DNA from: Cercophora sp. LCS_1
Taxonomy: Eukaryota; Ascomycota; Sordariomycetes; Sordariales; Lasiosphaeriaceae
Assembly: GCA_036250225.1 (NCBI GenBank)
Contig: JAPZLL010000012.1
Location: 1-64,000, forward strand
Direction: 5' to 3'
DNA length: 64,000 nucleotides
The notes under the pieces were generated by a model. It was not told where the DNA came from. It did no database searches and saw only the letters and a program-made list of their open reading frames with translations. The position numbers and the translations under genes were made by a program. Positions 33,463-44,655 of this stretch are shown here, piece after piece (positions within the stretch are counted from its first letter, which is position 1; each line of letters starts with the position of its first letter).

Positions 33463-35215
33463 AATGGACTGGGAAACGCCGTCGTCGCAATGAGCCGTGA
33501 TGTGACAGATGTAAGAACCGTGGTATGGCCCCTGACCCAAGTTATCACATCGGATTAATTGTTCGTTTCTCTGGAAATTTTGACTGAAAGAAATATCTAG
33601 CCTGAAAATTTGTTCCGGATTTCAGGCCTTCCGAAAACTCTCAAACCAGCTCAGAACCTCTACAACCGCCACGAGATGTACCTGAGCATTCGTTGCGGGG
33701 AGGCTCAACTTCGGATTCTCGTGTCTTGCATTATGATATACGTTTTTCGCCGTGACTGCCACCAGGGCGGGGAATTCCGACTCTGCGTATAGCTCTATCG
33801 TGGGACTGATAATTATATATCTGTGTGTGTGGATGTTTGGAGCGAGACTCATCGTGAGAGCGTTTTCGCGCACTCGAACACCAGCATAATCATGCTTTTT
33901 CGCATCCATACGTTTGATTTCGTGACTCAAAGCAGGCGACTCCATGTCCAACGAGACGAACCAGCAGACTCTTGTGCGAGCTTACAACCCTGGACGACCT
34001 CCCGAGCTGCGAAACACCTGAATATCCAAAACCACTAACCCGCTTGGGACCTCATATTCCTCGATCTTGGTAACCCCAACGACTGGAGACTGACGCATCC
34101 AGTCAGATCTTGACACGACAGCACGTGGGCACGACCCGCAATCGACGAGAGACTCCAGGACCCGCAAAAGTAGCTTGCAAATTAGACAACTAGACATCGG
34201 AGAGGAAACGCGGTCCGCATACAAACAGATTGCACCACACCAGAAGTAGAATGATGTGCGTATGCATGGACGAGCTGAGTGTGAAGTGCTCATGAGGACT
34301 TACCTCATCCAGGAGGTGGATGTGAGCCTACCCCATTTGGGAGATTTGTAGGCTTGATTGTTTCTAGATTGTGATGGTGGCTAAGTTTGGTCCGTGAGGC
34401 TGGGCGAGGCTCTTGCAGCGTAGCTCGGGAGCTGAGGAAGAGGGATGGCAAGGGGGCGGCTAATCTAACGTCCCGTGTGGGAAGGACGTCATGGACGGAA
34501 GCAGCCGAGGTCGCCGTCACTCGCAACCACACACTATGTCGGGGAAAATACACAGTAACGCGGAGGGTACGCCAAGCAAGACAACGCGCAGCATCTTGGA
34601 AAATCCCGCCGCTAAAGCGCCGACAGCAATGTCCGGCAAAGAAGTGGATAGGGGAACCGGGACCTTGCGAATGAGACGGTGCGTGCTGTGGACGAGATTC
34701 TAACCGACGCTTCTGACAGCGGGCCACCTTTTGCGACTCAAGGCGGAGGCTTGAAGCCGATCCGAATGTATCACGCACCCTCGCAACATCGGCGGGGTGC
34801 TTGAACGCCACCCACTCGGCGAGGCTACCCCGCAAAGCTTCGCAGAACGCGGCCGCAGAACCCCGCCTACCCCAGACTGCGAGACTTAGGTGGGGGTCAT
34901 CACCCCCAGCAAGCGGGCGGTGAGAGGAGTCCATGTCAACACCGCGACCTCTTTCGCCAGTCGGTGTCGCGTGCCTCGGCATTTGTGTGCGAAATCGGCC
35001 CCTAAAGAGTGGCTAGCTCAAGACCGATAGGCATCGGCGACGAAACTCGGGAAGAGCGAAGGAAAAGGATGGCTATTTTTTTGCGAAGACTTCCAGGGCT
35101 GCCGTGGCGAAGATGCCCCACGACCGCCATTCATATAGCGCCTCCATCACGTCCTCGCTTCCCCCAAGCCTGCAACCTGACGACCACAACAGCGACGGCA
35201 ACTGCAAATACCAAC
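33463..35215. other. Intergenic region upstream of the aldolase gene
   Basis: No gene supported. The minus-strand frame 34982-34305 starts with ATG but is R/S/P/H-rich with no domain, and I treat it as composition-driven. The end of the region should contain the aldolase promoter and leader. Confidence 0.45.
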
Positions 35216-36205
35216 ATGCTGAGATCCAACCGCCTTGCCCGGGTCCTTCTGGACGCCAAGCGCCCCGCATACGGCTTTTGGCAAATGCTCCCTGGCGCCA
35301 ATGTCTCCAGAATTCTGGGCAGGGCAGGCGCTGATTGGGTCATGGTTGACTGTGAACACGGGAACATTGACGGTATGGTTCTCCAGCGCCGATATTGAAT
35401 CGATGGCGGCCTCCCTGCGTCTCAGAGTGCTAAGTGTCATCTTCTCAGACGGCGCCATGCATGAAGCCGTGCCTGCCATTGCTGCTCTGGGGATATCCCC
35501 CGTTGTAAGAATACCCGACTTCCAAGATTGGATGGTGAAACGTGAGTGTCCTTGACGCCCCTGGTGATTCCCCCAGCTTACCGGCAGTTGCTGATGCCTC
35601 ACAGGCGCGCTGGATAGTGGTGCTCATGGGGTCCGTTCCGTGTCTTGGTAGACAGAGAAGCACTGCTGACGGTCACTCAGATATTGGTCCCACTCATTCG
35701 AACGGTTGAAGAGGTCGAAAGTTTGGTCGCCGCCACTAAATTTCCTCCTCAAGGCCGTAGGGGGTTCGGGTCACCGATCGCACTGCAAAACTTCGACCCC
35801 ATGCCAACTTTTACCGAGTACTTGCAACAAGCGAATGATAGCTTGCTGACCATGGTGCAAATCGAGACTCGCGAAGCCCTCGAGTCAGTTGAAAAAATAG
35901 CACCGTTGGTTGATGCTGTATTTATTGGCCCATTTGACCTCGGGAATAACATTGGGCACCCCATCATCGATGGGAGGATGGATCCTGAGCTGGACGAAGC
36001 TATCTCTCGAATCCTGCGCGCTGCCGTGGACGCAGGAAAAAAATGCGGCATATATTGCACAAGTGGCGAGCAAGCCAAACAATATGCCGACGCGGGCTTT
36101 CACATGGTATCCGTAGCTACTGATTTCAGCGCCTTGGGTGCCGTCATGGCCGAGTCGCTAGCGATTGCCCGAGGCCAAGTGCAGGGCAAGGTGGCTTCAT
36201 ACTGA
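35216..36205 (+). CDS. HpcH/HpaI family class II aldolase
   Basis: Four-exon model: 35216-35372, 35449-35541, 35605-35630 (26 bases), 35681-36205; 266 residues. Donors are GTATGG, GTGAGT and the unusual GTCCGT. ATG 35216 (MLRSNRLARVLLDAKRPAYGF) gives the usual family start. VDCEHGNIDD carries the catalytic His48. GAHGILVPLIRTVEE follows, and metal ligands are expected at Glu154 (QIETREAL) and about Asp178 (FIGPFDLG). Family members cleave 4-hydroxy-2-oxo acids to pyruvate and an aldehyde (for example in aromatic compound breakdown), using a divalent metal. The physiological substrate is unknown here, since no aromatic-catabolism gene is adjacent. The assembled length fits the family's roughly 250-270 residues. 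Confidence 0.9.
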
Positions 36206-36331
36206 GAATTGACGGTTGCGTTTTCCAGGGTGGATGACCGACACGAACAATTTGAAGATGGGGGAAATGGGGCGTCACCCCGGGACGTTGGATCCGGTCG
36301 TGTTGGTTCCGGGTTTTCTGGTCTAACTTTT

Positions 36332-36708
36332 TCATGTCCGTTCAAAAATGTCCATTTTTGTATGAACCTCATCGGGGGTGAATCGGTGCATCAGTTTGAC
36401 AGCCTTTGAGCACTGGCTGGGGTCCTCTTCAGGGTTTGACGACTTGCTGATGTGGATCTACTCATGAAAGTTGAGCGCATTCATCATGAGTGACATGGTT
36501 CGTTGCAGCTTACCACCGGGACGTCGAACTCATACACATCCCGCCATCGCTTATTCTCGGGTTTGATGATGTCAACCTCCTTGAAGGCGAAAGGCCGGGT
36601 GTCCCAGACCTGAGAAAGGACAGACCTGGCGTTGGTGCAGAGGCCGCAGTTTTCCCTGGTGAAGAGGGTGATCCTGCAAGCTTGAAAAAGCCTACCTGTG
36701 GCACGCAT
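36332..36708 (-). CDS. Glutaredoxin-like protein (DUF836 type)
   Basis: Exons 36708-36514 and 36457-36332 (intron GTAAGC..TAG, phase 0); 106 residues. A thioredoxin-like beta strand ITLFTRENCGLC carries Cys21-x-x-Cys24. VDIIKPENKRWRDVYEFDVPV includes the cis-Pro region, and the second exon completes VIHISKSS. This is the arrangement of the small glutaredoxin-like family that includes yeast YDR286C. The active-site pair is CGLC, not the CPYC of classical glutaredoxins, so dithiol activity is uncertain. It is convergent with the aldolase gene, with only 126 bases between stop codons, so the 3' untranslated regions probably overlap. Confidence 0.88.
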
Positions 36709-37365
36709 TTTGAACAAGAGAGGTTGAAACAAGGTATTCCGGCGGCTCAATCAAGCGTCAAAACATGAGATGGGGAAAGAATTGCTAAGTGACCATTCCG
36801 GGAATGTATTAGTCAGTAGCGAGCAAACGCGACATGGACCACGGAGCGCGTCGGACATGAACAAGCGGGCGACAGAAAAAACGGCACACTGAACCCAGAT
36901 GATGCCACTTCAAGCGGCCTGGACAGGTATTGAAAATTTTGATGGGCACTGAAAAAAGGTCCAAAGCCTTCCCAATAGCGGCTTAGGCATCCAAATATTG
37001 AGTGATGCATTGGAATCTTGGATTCGCTCCTTTTTGGTGGATGAACATCCCTTTGACTTTTTTGTCTGTGCCGTTAATTTTGTCAAGGACTTGATGGGCA
37101 CAGTTACCCCGCCCCCACCTCTCTTGGTCCAGCCTACGCAGTGGGCATTTTGGTGGTCAACGAAGCTTCCAATGGATCTTCGAAGAAGCTTCTACAAGCC
37201 CGGCTCGCACGGTTTATTTTGACACCAACCGTGTTCAATCCGACCAACCTTCTTACCATTGCGCAGCAATATCACAAGATATTCCGAAACTCAATTCGCA
37301 ACCTTCCTCCTCGCCCCAGGGCTCCACTCAGGCGTAGTGTTCCAAGCCAACCAACCTCAGCAGCC

Positions 37366-38612
37366 ATGGCTCAGAAGTGTGTTCACCAGGGCTGCAACAA
37401 GGAGTATACGGATCCCGAAGAAGTCTGTCGCTACCACCCCGGGCCGCCCATTTTCCACGAGGGCCAAAAAGGTATGCTTTACTGGGATCTAGTTCCTGGT
37501 TGCGAAGCTCCCCGCATACCCAAAGTAAACACTGTAGCCAACAAACTGACGGCGTGTGACAGGATGGAAGTGCTGCAAACCGCGTGTCCTCACTTTTGAG
37601 GAGTTTATGACGATCGAGCCCTGCACGGAAGGCAAGCACAGCACGACTGACTTACCACCCAAGATCGAGAAGAAGGAGGTTACAGAGCCGTCAGTCATTG
37701 AGTCCACGGCCAACCTCCCTCCACCACCGCCCCGTGCACCCATCTCGGCACCTCCGAACGCACCCACTCCGCCGCCCCCTCCAGCAGAGTCGGATGACGA
37801 TGACGAGGCGATCGAGATCCCGGATGGCCGCGTCTGCAGACGGAGAGGATGCGGTGCAAGCTTCAAGACGGGATCTAGCCGAGAGGGTGAGGAGTGTGTG
37901 CACCACCCCGGTGCCCCAATTTTCCACGAGGGAAGCAAGGGATACACATGCTGCAAGCGACGTGTCTTGGAGTTTGACCAATTCATGAAGATCGAGGGGT
38001 GTAAGACTAAAACACGGCATTTGTTTGTGGGGAGCGGGAAAAAGGACGCCAACAAGGCCACCGGCGGCGAGGAGGTCCTGGAGACGGTCAGGTGAGTGTG
38101 TGTTTGCGTCCCGCCGTGCTCCCATCCAAACAAGAAGCGGTCTTTCTCGACCGGACCCGTTTCGCAGCCAAGGCAGCCAAGGCTGGCTGTGCCTGCGGGT
38201 ACCCAGGTGGCTTGTTGTGGTCTCGCTTTCTTCTTTTCTCTACCGAATTCATTACTGTTGCAGCCCAACTCACAATTTGACCCACAGGCACGATTTCTAC
38301 CAGACACCCATGTCTGTGATTGCGTCGTTCTTCCTCAAGAAGATTGACAAAGCAACCGCCAAGGTGGAATTCCGGTCCCAGCACCTTGATCTCGATCTGC
38401 CGACGACAGATGCGCCAGTTCCAAAGCGTTACAAGTCCGAAGTCCCACTATTCGGTCCCATTGATGTTGCTAAGTCAAGCTTCAAGATTCTGGGTACCAA
38501 GCTCGAAGTGACGCTTGTCAAGGCGGACGGCAGCTCTTGGCCGGTGCTTCGCAGTGACGAGAGATTGACCGGAGAGATTTTGCAGGTTGGCCGAGCCGGG
38601 AGGGTTCAGTAA
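37366..38612 (+). CDS. CHORD and CS domain protein, HSP90 co-chaperone
   Basis: Exons 37366-37471, 37563-38091, 38288-38612; 319 residues. CHORD 1 at about 5-63 (CVHQGCNKEYTD, CRYHPGPPIFHEGQKGWKCCK) and CHORD 2 at about 126-190 (CRRRGCGASF, CVHHPGAPIFHEGSKGYTCCK) each show the full set of Cys/His zinc ligands. They are joined by a Pro-rich, then acidic, linker. The C-terminal CS domain (about 215-305) begins HDFYQTPMSVIASFFLKKID. Related animal and plant proteins (CHORDC1/Morgana, RAR1) bind HSP90 and SGT1. Fusion of the CS domain matches the animal and fungal form, not plant RAR1. A cytosolic chaperone adaptor is inferred from domain content. Confidence 0.95.
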
Positions 38613-40314
38613 GCCGCAGCGCTGGCGGGAAGAAGAACGGCGCCGAAAGGGGGAAAAAGTGCTTGTTTGTTCCGTTCTCGCCATCCCACATCGTCTCGGT
38701 CGCCGAGTCTGCGTCGCCAAGGGCGGCACACGGGAGACATCGATTTTTGGCCCCGAGCCCGCAACCTTAGAGCTTAAAAGTCGGCCGGGAGGGCCTGGTT
38801 TGAAGCTTGTTTCGATATTAAACACGGCGCGGGTTTAGAGGCTGAGTGGGATCGGGCTTGAGAAACGCCGAAGACGGGGGACAGGCAAATGCGAAAATAT
38901 GACCCAGCATCCCAGCTCTCCCATGAAGTGACTGGACGAGTTGAAGAAATGCCGATATGCATCCAGCCTTACACTGTCCCTCAAACTCCACTTTCCGGGA
39001 CGGAAAGAGAGAGGTCCTTGCTTCCCTGAGCTTTGCTTGGCTGACACGCATCGTGATTCGGCCGCCAAAAAATACCAGACCGATCAGATATGCAGATCTG
39101 GACATTGCCTATCGCAGCAGCTACCCAGATTCCTCCCGCGAAATAGGAGGGAGGCGCCGCGCGCTTTGCACCCCTACAGCAAAAATCGAATGATTCTTGC
39201 ACCGGCCCAGTCCCAGTACCATGGATGTCTCCGAATCAGGTGTCTGAGGCCGTATGTCGCCCTCAAGTAGACCGTCTGCAACGCAGACGCCATCTCTGAA
39301 AAGCTTCTCGCTCCCTCAATTTCCCCTCCTCTTTTCTCGTCAGCATACGGCCGTTCGCCATGAGCCGGACCCTACCAGAAGCCGAAAATGTTCCACCCGG
39401 TCCTGCACAGCCAAGCAAGCCAAGTCGGCCAAGTTGAGAGAAATTTAGACTTGGTCAAACAGCGGTCACTTTGCTGAGCCATTGCTTGCTGCTCTCGGGA
39501 ATGCAGACCAAGATCTTTCCAAGACACACCCAAGACACGCCCAAGACCTCCCCAAGCAAACGCTTGTTTATCACGAACGAATCATGTGCACCAAGTTCTG
39601 GGCTGGGCAATCTGCGTCACCGTCGATCCCTTGTGCTTTGGTGTGCCACACCGTCAGCCCAAAGTCGACGAGGCTCAAAATTGCCGATCTCTAAGGAAAC
39701 GACAACCATGGACTTTCTCTTTTGCCGGTAAAATATCGCTACCCCAGAATCCAACACCAGAGGAAAGACACACAAGCACAGCAAGGGCTTGAGTAAACAT
39801 GCAGTCAGTGCGTGGTGAGTCAGGGTGTCTGGTGGATCGTTGTGATATTGGTTGATGCCATCCAAGGCCTATCATACCTTCTCCTCTGCCGTTATCGCCC
39901 CTTCGGCCAAATTTTTTTTTTGCAAAGCCGCCAACATGTCTGGGCGTTTTGGTCTCTCCTTCCACAGCGAGATATGCCATGCGGGTTTCCCTTCCTGTCC
40001 CCGCTCCCTTGCTGAAACATACTATGCATGGGGAAGCCAATGATTGCGCGTCTGGCCCATGCAACAAACAAAATGCCAAAGAGGCGAGTATCCGTGTTCT
40101 CATAACTCCATGCGTTGCTTGCCGTCGTCACTGCCCTCACCCCTGGTCATTCTACCGGGACAAGGCGTCATAAATTCGAGATGCGAAAGAAACAAAAAAA
40201 GAATAACGCCGGAAGCCGGGAGGCAAATGCAACCCCCCGACGGGCGCTAATGCATCTCATCAGAACAAAAAAGACAGAGCTCAACATGTTTGCCACTTGC
40301 AAAATAGACGAGTC
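38613..40314. other. Intergenic region between convergent genes
   Basis: No gene recognised over 1.7 kb, although both flanking genes end here (convergent), so 3' regions alone do not explain the length. A short near-repeat of ACACCCAAGACACGCCCAAG lies at about 39525-39545. No RNA gene was identified. Confidence 0.4.
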
Positions 40315-41422
40315 TCATACGGGCGAGCGCGTGGGACTTGGCGAAGCTATCCTCACAACGGGCGGCGGTCGTGCAACCATGTTGCCATCGCTGGGACCCG
40401 CACTCGGCTTCTCACTAAGGCTGTTGTCGGATATGGTCGTCATGCCCTTTCGAAAGGCAACGATGACTTGGCCGCTGTCGCCCCTGCCGATGACGATGCC
40501 TCGCTCGGGCTTGATGAGGCCGGGGTCTTCGAGGAACTGAATGATGGGTTCGCCGTCGGGAGTGAAACCAACCAGCTTGGCTCTGAACTCGGCGTCCTCC
40601 TTCTCGCTATCATCGATTCGAAGCGTATCCCTGGGTGAAGTCAAGTTAGCATCTCTAGTAACTCCTTCGGAACAGGGACCCCAACGTACTCTCTGCTCAT
40701 GGGCAAGTCGCTGGTCATGACACCCTCCAGTCGGTTCATGCTGCTGCTGACGGAGACGGTTCGCCTGCTTCTGCTTCTCCCTCGCACCTTTTCGACCCGC
40801 TTGCGCATGGAGACGTGGACTGCGTGTCCAATTCCGGCAACGACAAGAACGGGCGTTCCAAGTGCCAGGGCCCATGGGCTGCAGAGCTGAGTTAGAATCC
40901 GAAGACTAAAAGGCTGGCGGGGAGGCGGCGTACGGATTCTTATTCCCCCGAATGTTGTTGAAGACAGCCAGGATGATACCGGCAATCGCAACCATGGAAC
41001 CGAGCTGGAGCATAGTCCATGTTGCCCAGTACAAGGACATCAAGTCCTCTCCGTCGCAAAACTGCAAGGCAAGGAGGGCGTAGACTTCCATGACGAGGCA
41101 GACGATAGAGATGCTCATGTACAAAAGACAGAGGTACATGCAGCTCATCATCTTGCGCCTGTATTCCCGGGACCCGGGAGCGAGATCCTTTGCCGCTTCA
41201 TGGTCTCTTTCTGGGTGTCAGCGGAGCCCTTGAGGAAGTGGGCAGCATATCATGAGAGAAAACGGACCTGCTATACTGGTAGGAGGCTGTAAACAGCATA
41301 AAGATGACGACCCCAAAGAGGACCCAGTAGATGGCGTCGAAGGTCTGTCTTTCCAAGTGGGATGCAAAGGCAGCATAATGAAGACACTGCGCCGGGTCGA
41401 CGGTGTTGAATCCACCAGCCAT
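40315..41422 (-). CDS. Predicted four-helix integral membrane protein, unknown function
   Basis: Four-exon model: 41422-41268, 41158-40934, 40878-40690, 40630-40315; 294 residues. Donors are GTCCGT, GTACGC and GTACGT; acceptors ACAG, GCAG and CCAG; the frame closes. Hydrophobic spans: about 32-50 (AIYWVLFGVVIFMLF), 56-80 (CMYLCLLYMSISIVCLVMEV), 95-118 (WTMLQLGSMVAIAGIILAVF) and 128-147 (WALALGTPVLVVAGIG). A basic segment (MRKRVEKVRGRSRSRR) then leads to a cytoplasmic-looking tail with LVGFTPDGEPIIQFLEDP. I know similar unnamed integral membrane proteins in filamentous fungi but no function. The first intron depends on skipping a nearer CAG, because only the ACAG at 41159 keeps the frame open. 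Confidence 0.75.
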
Positions 41423-42171
41423 GGTAGGGCTGTTGCTAAATCGGGGGAGAATAAGGAAAGAGAGTAGAAAAGCACTTAGACGGAGAAAACGTTCACAAGC
41501 CTAACGAATGGACTTTGACTATGCGAATCAGTTGGGGGGTGCTGGATCCAGATGCGAACCATCAGGGGGTAGGGATGAGGATGGATTGATAATAAATACT
41601 AGGGGCTCAACAGGTGTACAAAGTCGGCGGCATGGGAGCCACGCAACGAACAGGTACTTCAACCGGCAGCCAAGGCCGCCGGTAGACATGAGCCACCGAC
41701 GGGGTCTGAATCGTGCTCGTGCTGCGCTGCCCCAGGCTTGCTGGAGCAAGAACCCGGCCGAAGTCTAGTCGGGATACTCTAGCCAACCATGTTGTGGGGT
41801 GGGCGATGTGAAACCCAACTTGGCTTTTTGGGACTAATTTGCCTGGTCATCCCGGCCATGGCAGTGAGGGTATGGAAAGCCGCAGAACGAGGCTCGCACA
41901 CGGTGGAGGTCGCGGCCTTGGTTCCATTCCTCGGCGGGTTGGCATCCTAGTTTGATATCTGCTCGACTGCTTGGCGGCGTCAACGGACTGCGGCAGAGCG
42001 CGCACACCCCCGCCGATCCCAGCAGCGGTACGGAAGTTGGGTCTAAAAGCCGCCGGGCCCGAAGCAACGATCAAAGTTAACGTTGTTCGCGTCCCACGGG
42101 ACAGAGGCCCTCATCCACCAACCCCTCCCATAGGTGCCATCATCCCATGTCCAGAACGGCAATCTAGCAAT

Positions 42172-43560
42172 CTAGTTCATGCCGGCCATGAGTTCCACCG
42201 CATCAAGAACCATTCCCCTTCGCAACAGAAACTCGCGGAGCAACTGGAATTCCTCCCCCTGTTCTTCTCCGTGACGGCGCGGGTCAGAAAAGCCAAAGCC
42301 GCAGGCCACCTTGTCGTAGGCGGCCCGCTCGGCCTCACGGAGCCAGCGCTCCCGTAACGGCGTTCCGGGGGCCCACGTCACGCGCATCATTTGGTCGTTT
42401 GCCGTGCTTGCTGCCACGCCGCCGATGATGGCTGTGAAGCCAACGTAAGCCGATATGGCCGCAAAGGTGACCGTGGTGGCCGTCCCTTGATCCAGACTGT
42501 TCTGCGGAAGCACAGAAAGATCCGAAGCCAAAATGTAGACGGCGATCGGCGTGAGCGTGAAGGCAGTCGCTGGAACTAGCGCCTTGCTCAGAAGCCTCTG
42601 GCGTCGAGAAGCTTTGGTGGCGTACGTGCTCTCCACAATGCCAACAGCAGCATCCAGATTCTTAGCCTCAATTGCTGCTTCCACGGCCTTTTCGGCAACG
42701 GCGGTATCGATGGTAGTGCCAAAACCACGCGAACTTCGCTCCTTGTACCAAACAGAACCAGAGGCGAGCTCGGGTGTAGGTTTGCTGGCAAACAGCTCCA
42801 GAACCTGCGGTAGACTCTCCGGTTTGCCAAGGCGGGACTGAAGACCGACATACTCTGTTAATACCTGCGGGGTAATGACAACGGGCGGGTGGGTGATAAT
42901 CGCGTATGCTGCGTTAGAAATCCGGTCCACCACATCTTGTCGAGAAACAGTATCTCTCGGTTGAGGGCTCTCCGTTGCTGCCGCCTTCCGAATCGTCTGA
43001 GTTGAGTCGAGGTCAAGTAAATGGGATGCGGTAGTCTCGGGCTCAGAATGCTCAGATTGCTGTTCTGAAACCTCAGATGACACCCTGAAATCACCCTTCC
43101 CACACGCTCGGAGAGCAGTGAGTGTCGTTTGTTCAGATGGGATGCCGGGTTGTGCTAGAAATGCCTTGGTGATACGGTCGACGGCCCCCGAGATCTCCGA
43201 CAGGTCAACAACATCATGTTGGTTGGTGGTGAGCTGGGCAGCCTGGCCACCTCGAGACGTATCCTCTGGTTGTGTATTGGATGCCTTTGCGCCCCTGTCG
43301 AACCTAGATTGGGGGTGGCCTGGCCTCCCGGATGGCTGCACAGCCTGCACCCGTTTCACTTTCAAACACGGTTTTGATGTTGTGAAGAGACGGGTAGCGA
43401 AGGGCCAGATTGGAATCTCTCGCGGGGGCGCGGGCAGGCGTCTGCTGGCGTGCAGTGTGACGAAGGGCCTCTTGGCAGAATGGACATACCGGCGGCTGGC
43501 GACCAGCTCGCAGAGCTGACAAAGCCGCGGCCCCGAGTTTGCAGGTGACAGATGGCGCAT
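42172..43560 (-). CDS. Putative mitochondrial membrane protein, unknown function
   Basis: Single exon, 462 residues from ATG 43560. The first 65 residues are Arg/Ser/Ala-rich with almost no acidic residues (RRLPAPPREIPIWPFATRLFTTS), a good mitochondrial presequence. A disordered region follows to about 215. The folded part has helical, repeat-like segments (ITPQVLTEYVGLQSRLGK, KAVEAAIEAKNLDAAVGIVE), then two hydrophobic spans (AFTLTPIAVYILASDLS; FAAISAYVGFTAIIGGVAAS). It ends with a conserved-looking block, MRVTWAPGTPLRERWLREAERAA. This fits an inner-membrane protein facing the matrix on both sides. I do not recognise a named family. Confidence 0.75.
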   Translation of the reverse strand: MRHLSPANSGPRLCQLCELVASRRYVHSAKRPFVTLHASRRLPAPPREIPIWPFATRLFTTSKPCLKVKRVQAVQPSGRPGHPQSRFDRGAKASNTQPEDTSRGGQAAQLTTNQHDVVDLSEISGAVDRITKAFLAQPGIPSEQTTLTALRACGKGDFRVSSEVSEQQSEHSEPETTASHLLDLDSTQTIRKAAATESPQPRDTVSRQDVVDRISNAAYAIITHPPVVITPQVLTEYVGLQSRLGKPESLPQVLELFASKPTPELASGSVWYKERSSRGFGTTIDTAVAEKAVEAAIEAKNLDAAVGIVESTYATKASRRQRLLSKALVPATAFTLTPIAVYILASDLSVLPQNSLDQGTATTVTFAAISAYVGFTAIIGGVAASTANDQMMRVTWAPGTPLRERWLREAERAAYDKVACGFGFSDPRRHGEEQGEEFQLLREFLLRRGMVLDAVELMAGMN

Positions 43561-44655
43561 TGTCGTTGAGGGAGAGGCCGCTCAGCGGTCCGGGGATCCT
43601 TCGGTGGGCACGCTCTTCTGCTCTGCTAGCGGCCGAGCGGAAGCTGTTGATGGATGGATGAGACCCGAACACGGACGGCTTTGGAAACCCGTGACGCACG
43701 ATGTGGAGTTGAAGCGCAAAAAAGAAATGGCACTTCGACTGAAAACGGATTGAAACCTTGTCCTTGACGGTGCGTGGGACATCAATGCCGAAAGAGCATT
43801 GTTGGAGGTGAGGGCCCAGGTGAACGGGAGAAAAAAAAACAATTGGCGGATGTCAAAGGAAGCTTGTCAACAGGGGATCCAGCCGTGCAGATCGTTGCAT
43901 TGGATCGAGCTCTGGGGTCTGGGCAGCAGCGTGGGATGGAGCTCTCCCCCATCCAGCCAGGAACTAAAGCCGGTGTTACCACGCGGCAACCTGGTAATTA
44001 TCCACCTCTCCATTCCTTTCTGTACTGTATGCTCTACCTTTTCCAGCATGACCTTAAATATCAGAAACAACCCTACGAAGCAGACGAGACTGAAAAGACT
44101 CAAATTCCGAACGCCGTGTGGGCCGACCTCCACTGCAGTATCCCAAGTGCTCATCCAAAGTCATCATTTCTAAAAATGGTTACAAGACGATCACCATCTA
44201 ATGAAAGTTAATTGCTAACTACCAAGCTTCTTTACCACGCTCTCAGATACTTGTAAAGTTTCGCGATGAATTGATGACGGTGGGATGGATTCTTTGCGCT
44301 TCTGAAAGGATCCCGGACTGTGCGTGTGGCTTGACGCAAACTTCTCTTGGCGTACTGAGCCACGCCTGGTGGCACCTTGTGGGGTAGGTGACGCAGGCGG
44401 TTCACGCGCGGCCTCCTAGGCTGTCGATTTAGTGCAGGGCTGTCTCTGGTTTCGCACGTTATCCAAGACAATCAGCAACCGTCAACCCACAAGCGCCCAT
44501 TTCCTCAACTCCAACAGAGACTGGCTAGGGCTACAGTCAAGCAATCATCGCCCACGAGCTAACTTGTTCCTATTCGACGCTACCGAGCTCCAACGAGCGC
44601 CGTTTCTGTTTGATCCCGACCGGCTTAGACTGGAACTGTCCGGCCGCTGTTGATC
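43561..44655. other. Divergent promoter region
   Basis: 1.1 kb between the divergent mitochondrial protein and verprolin genes, with no coding region recognised. It should contain both promoters. Confidence 0.45.

Noticed and set aside
34305..34982. 225-codon minus-strand ATG frame upstream of the aldolase
   Set aside because: Arg/Ser/Pro/His-rich throughout, no domain, no intron logic, and it overlaps the likely aldolase promoter.
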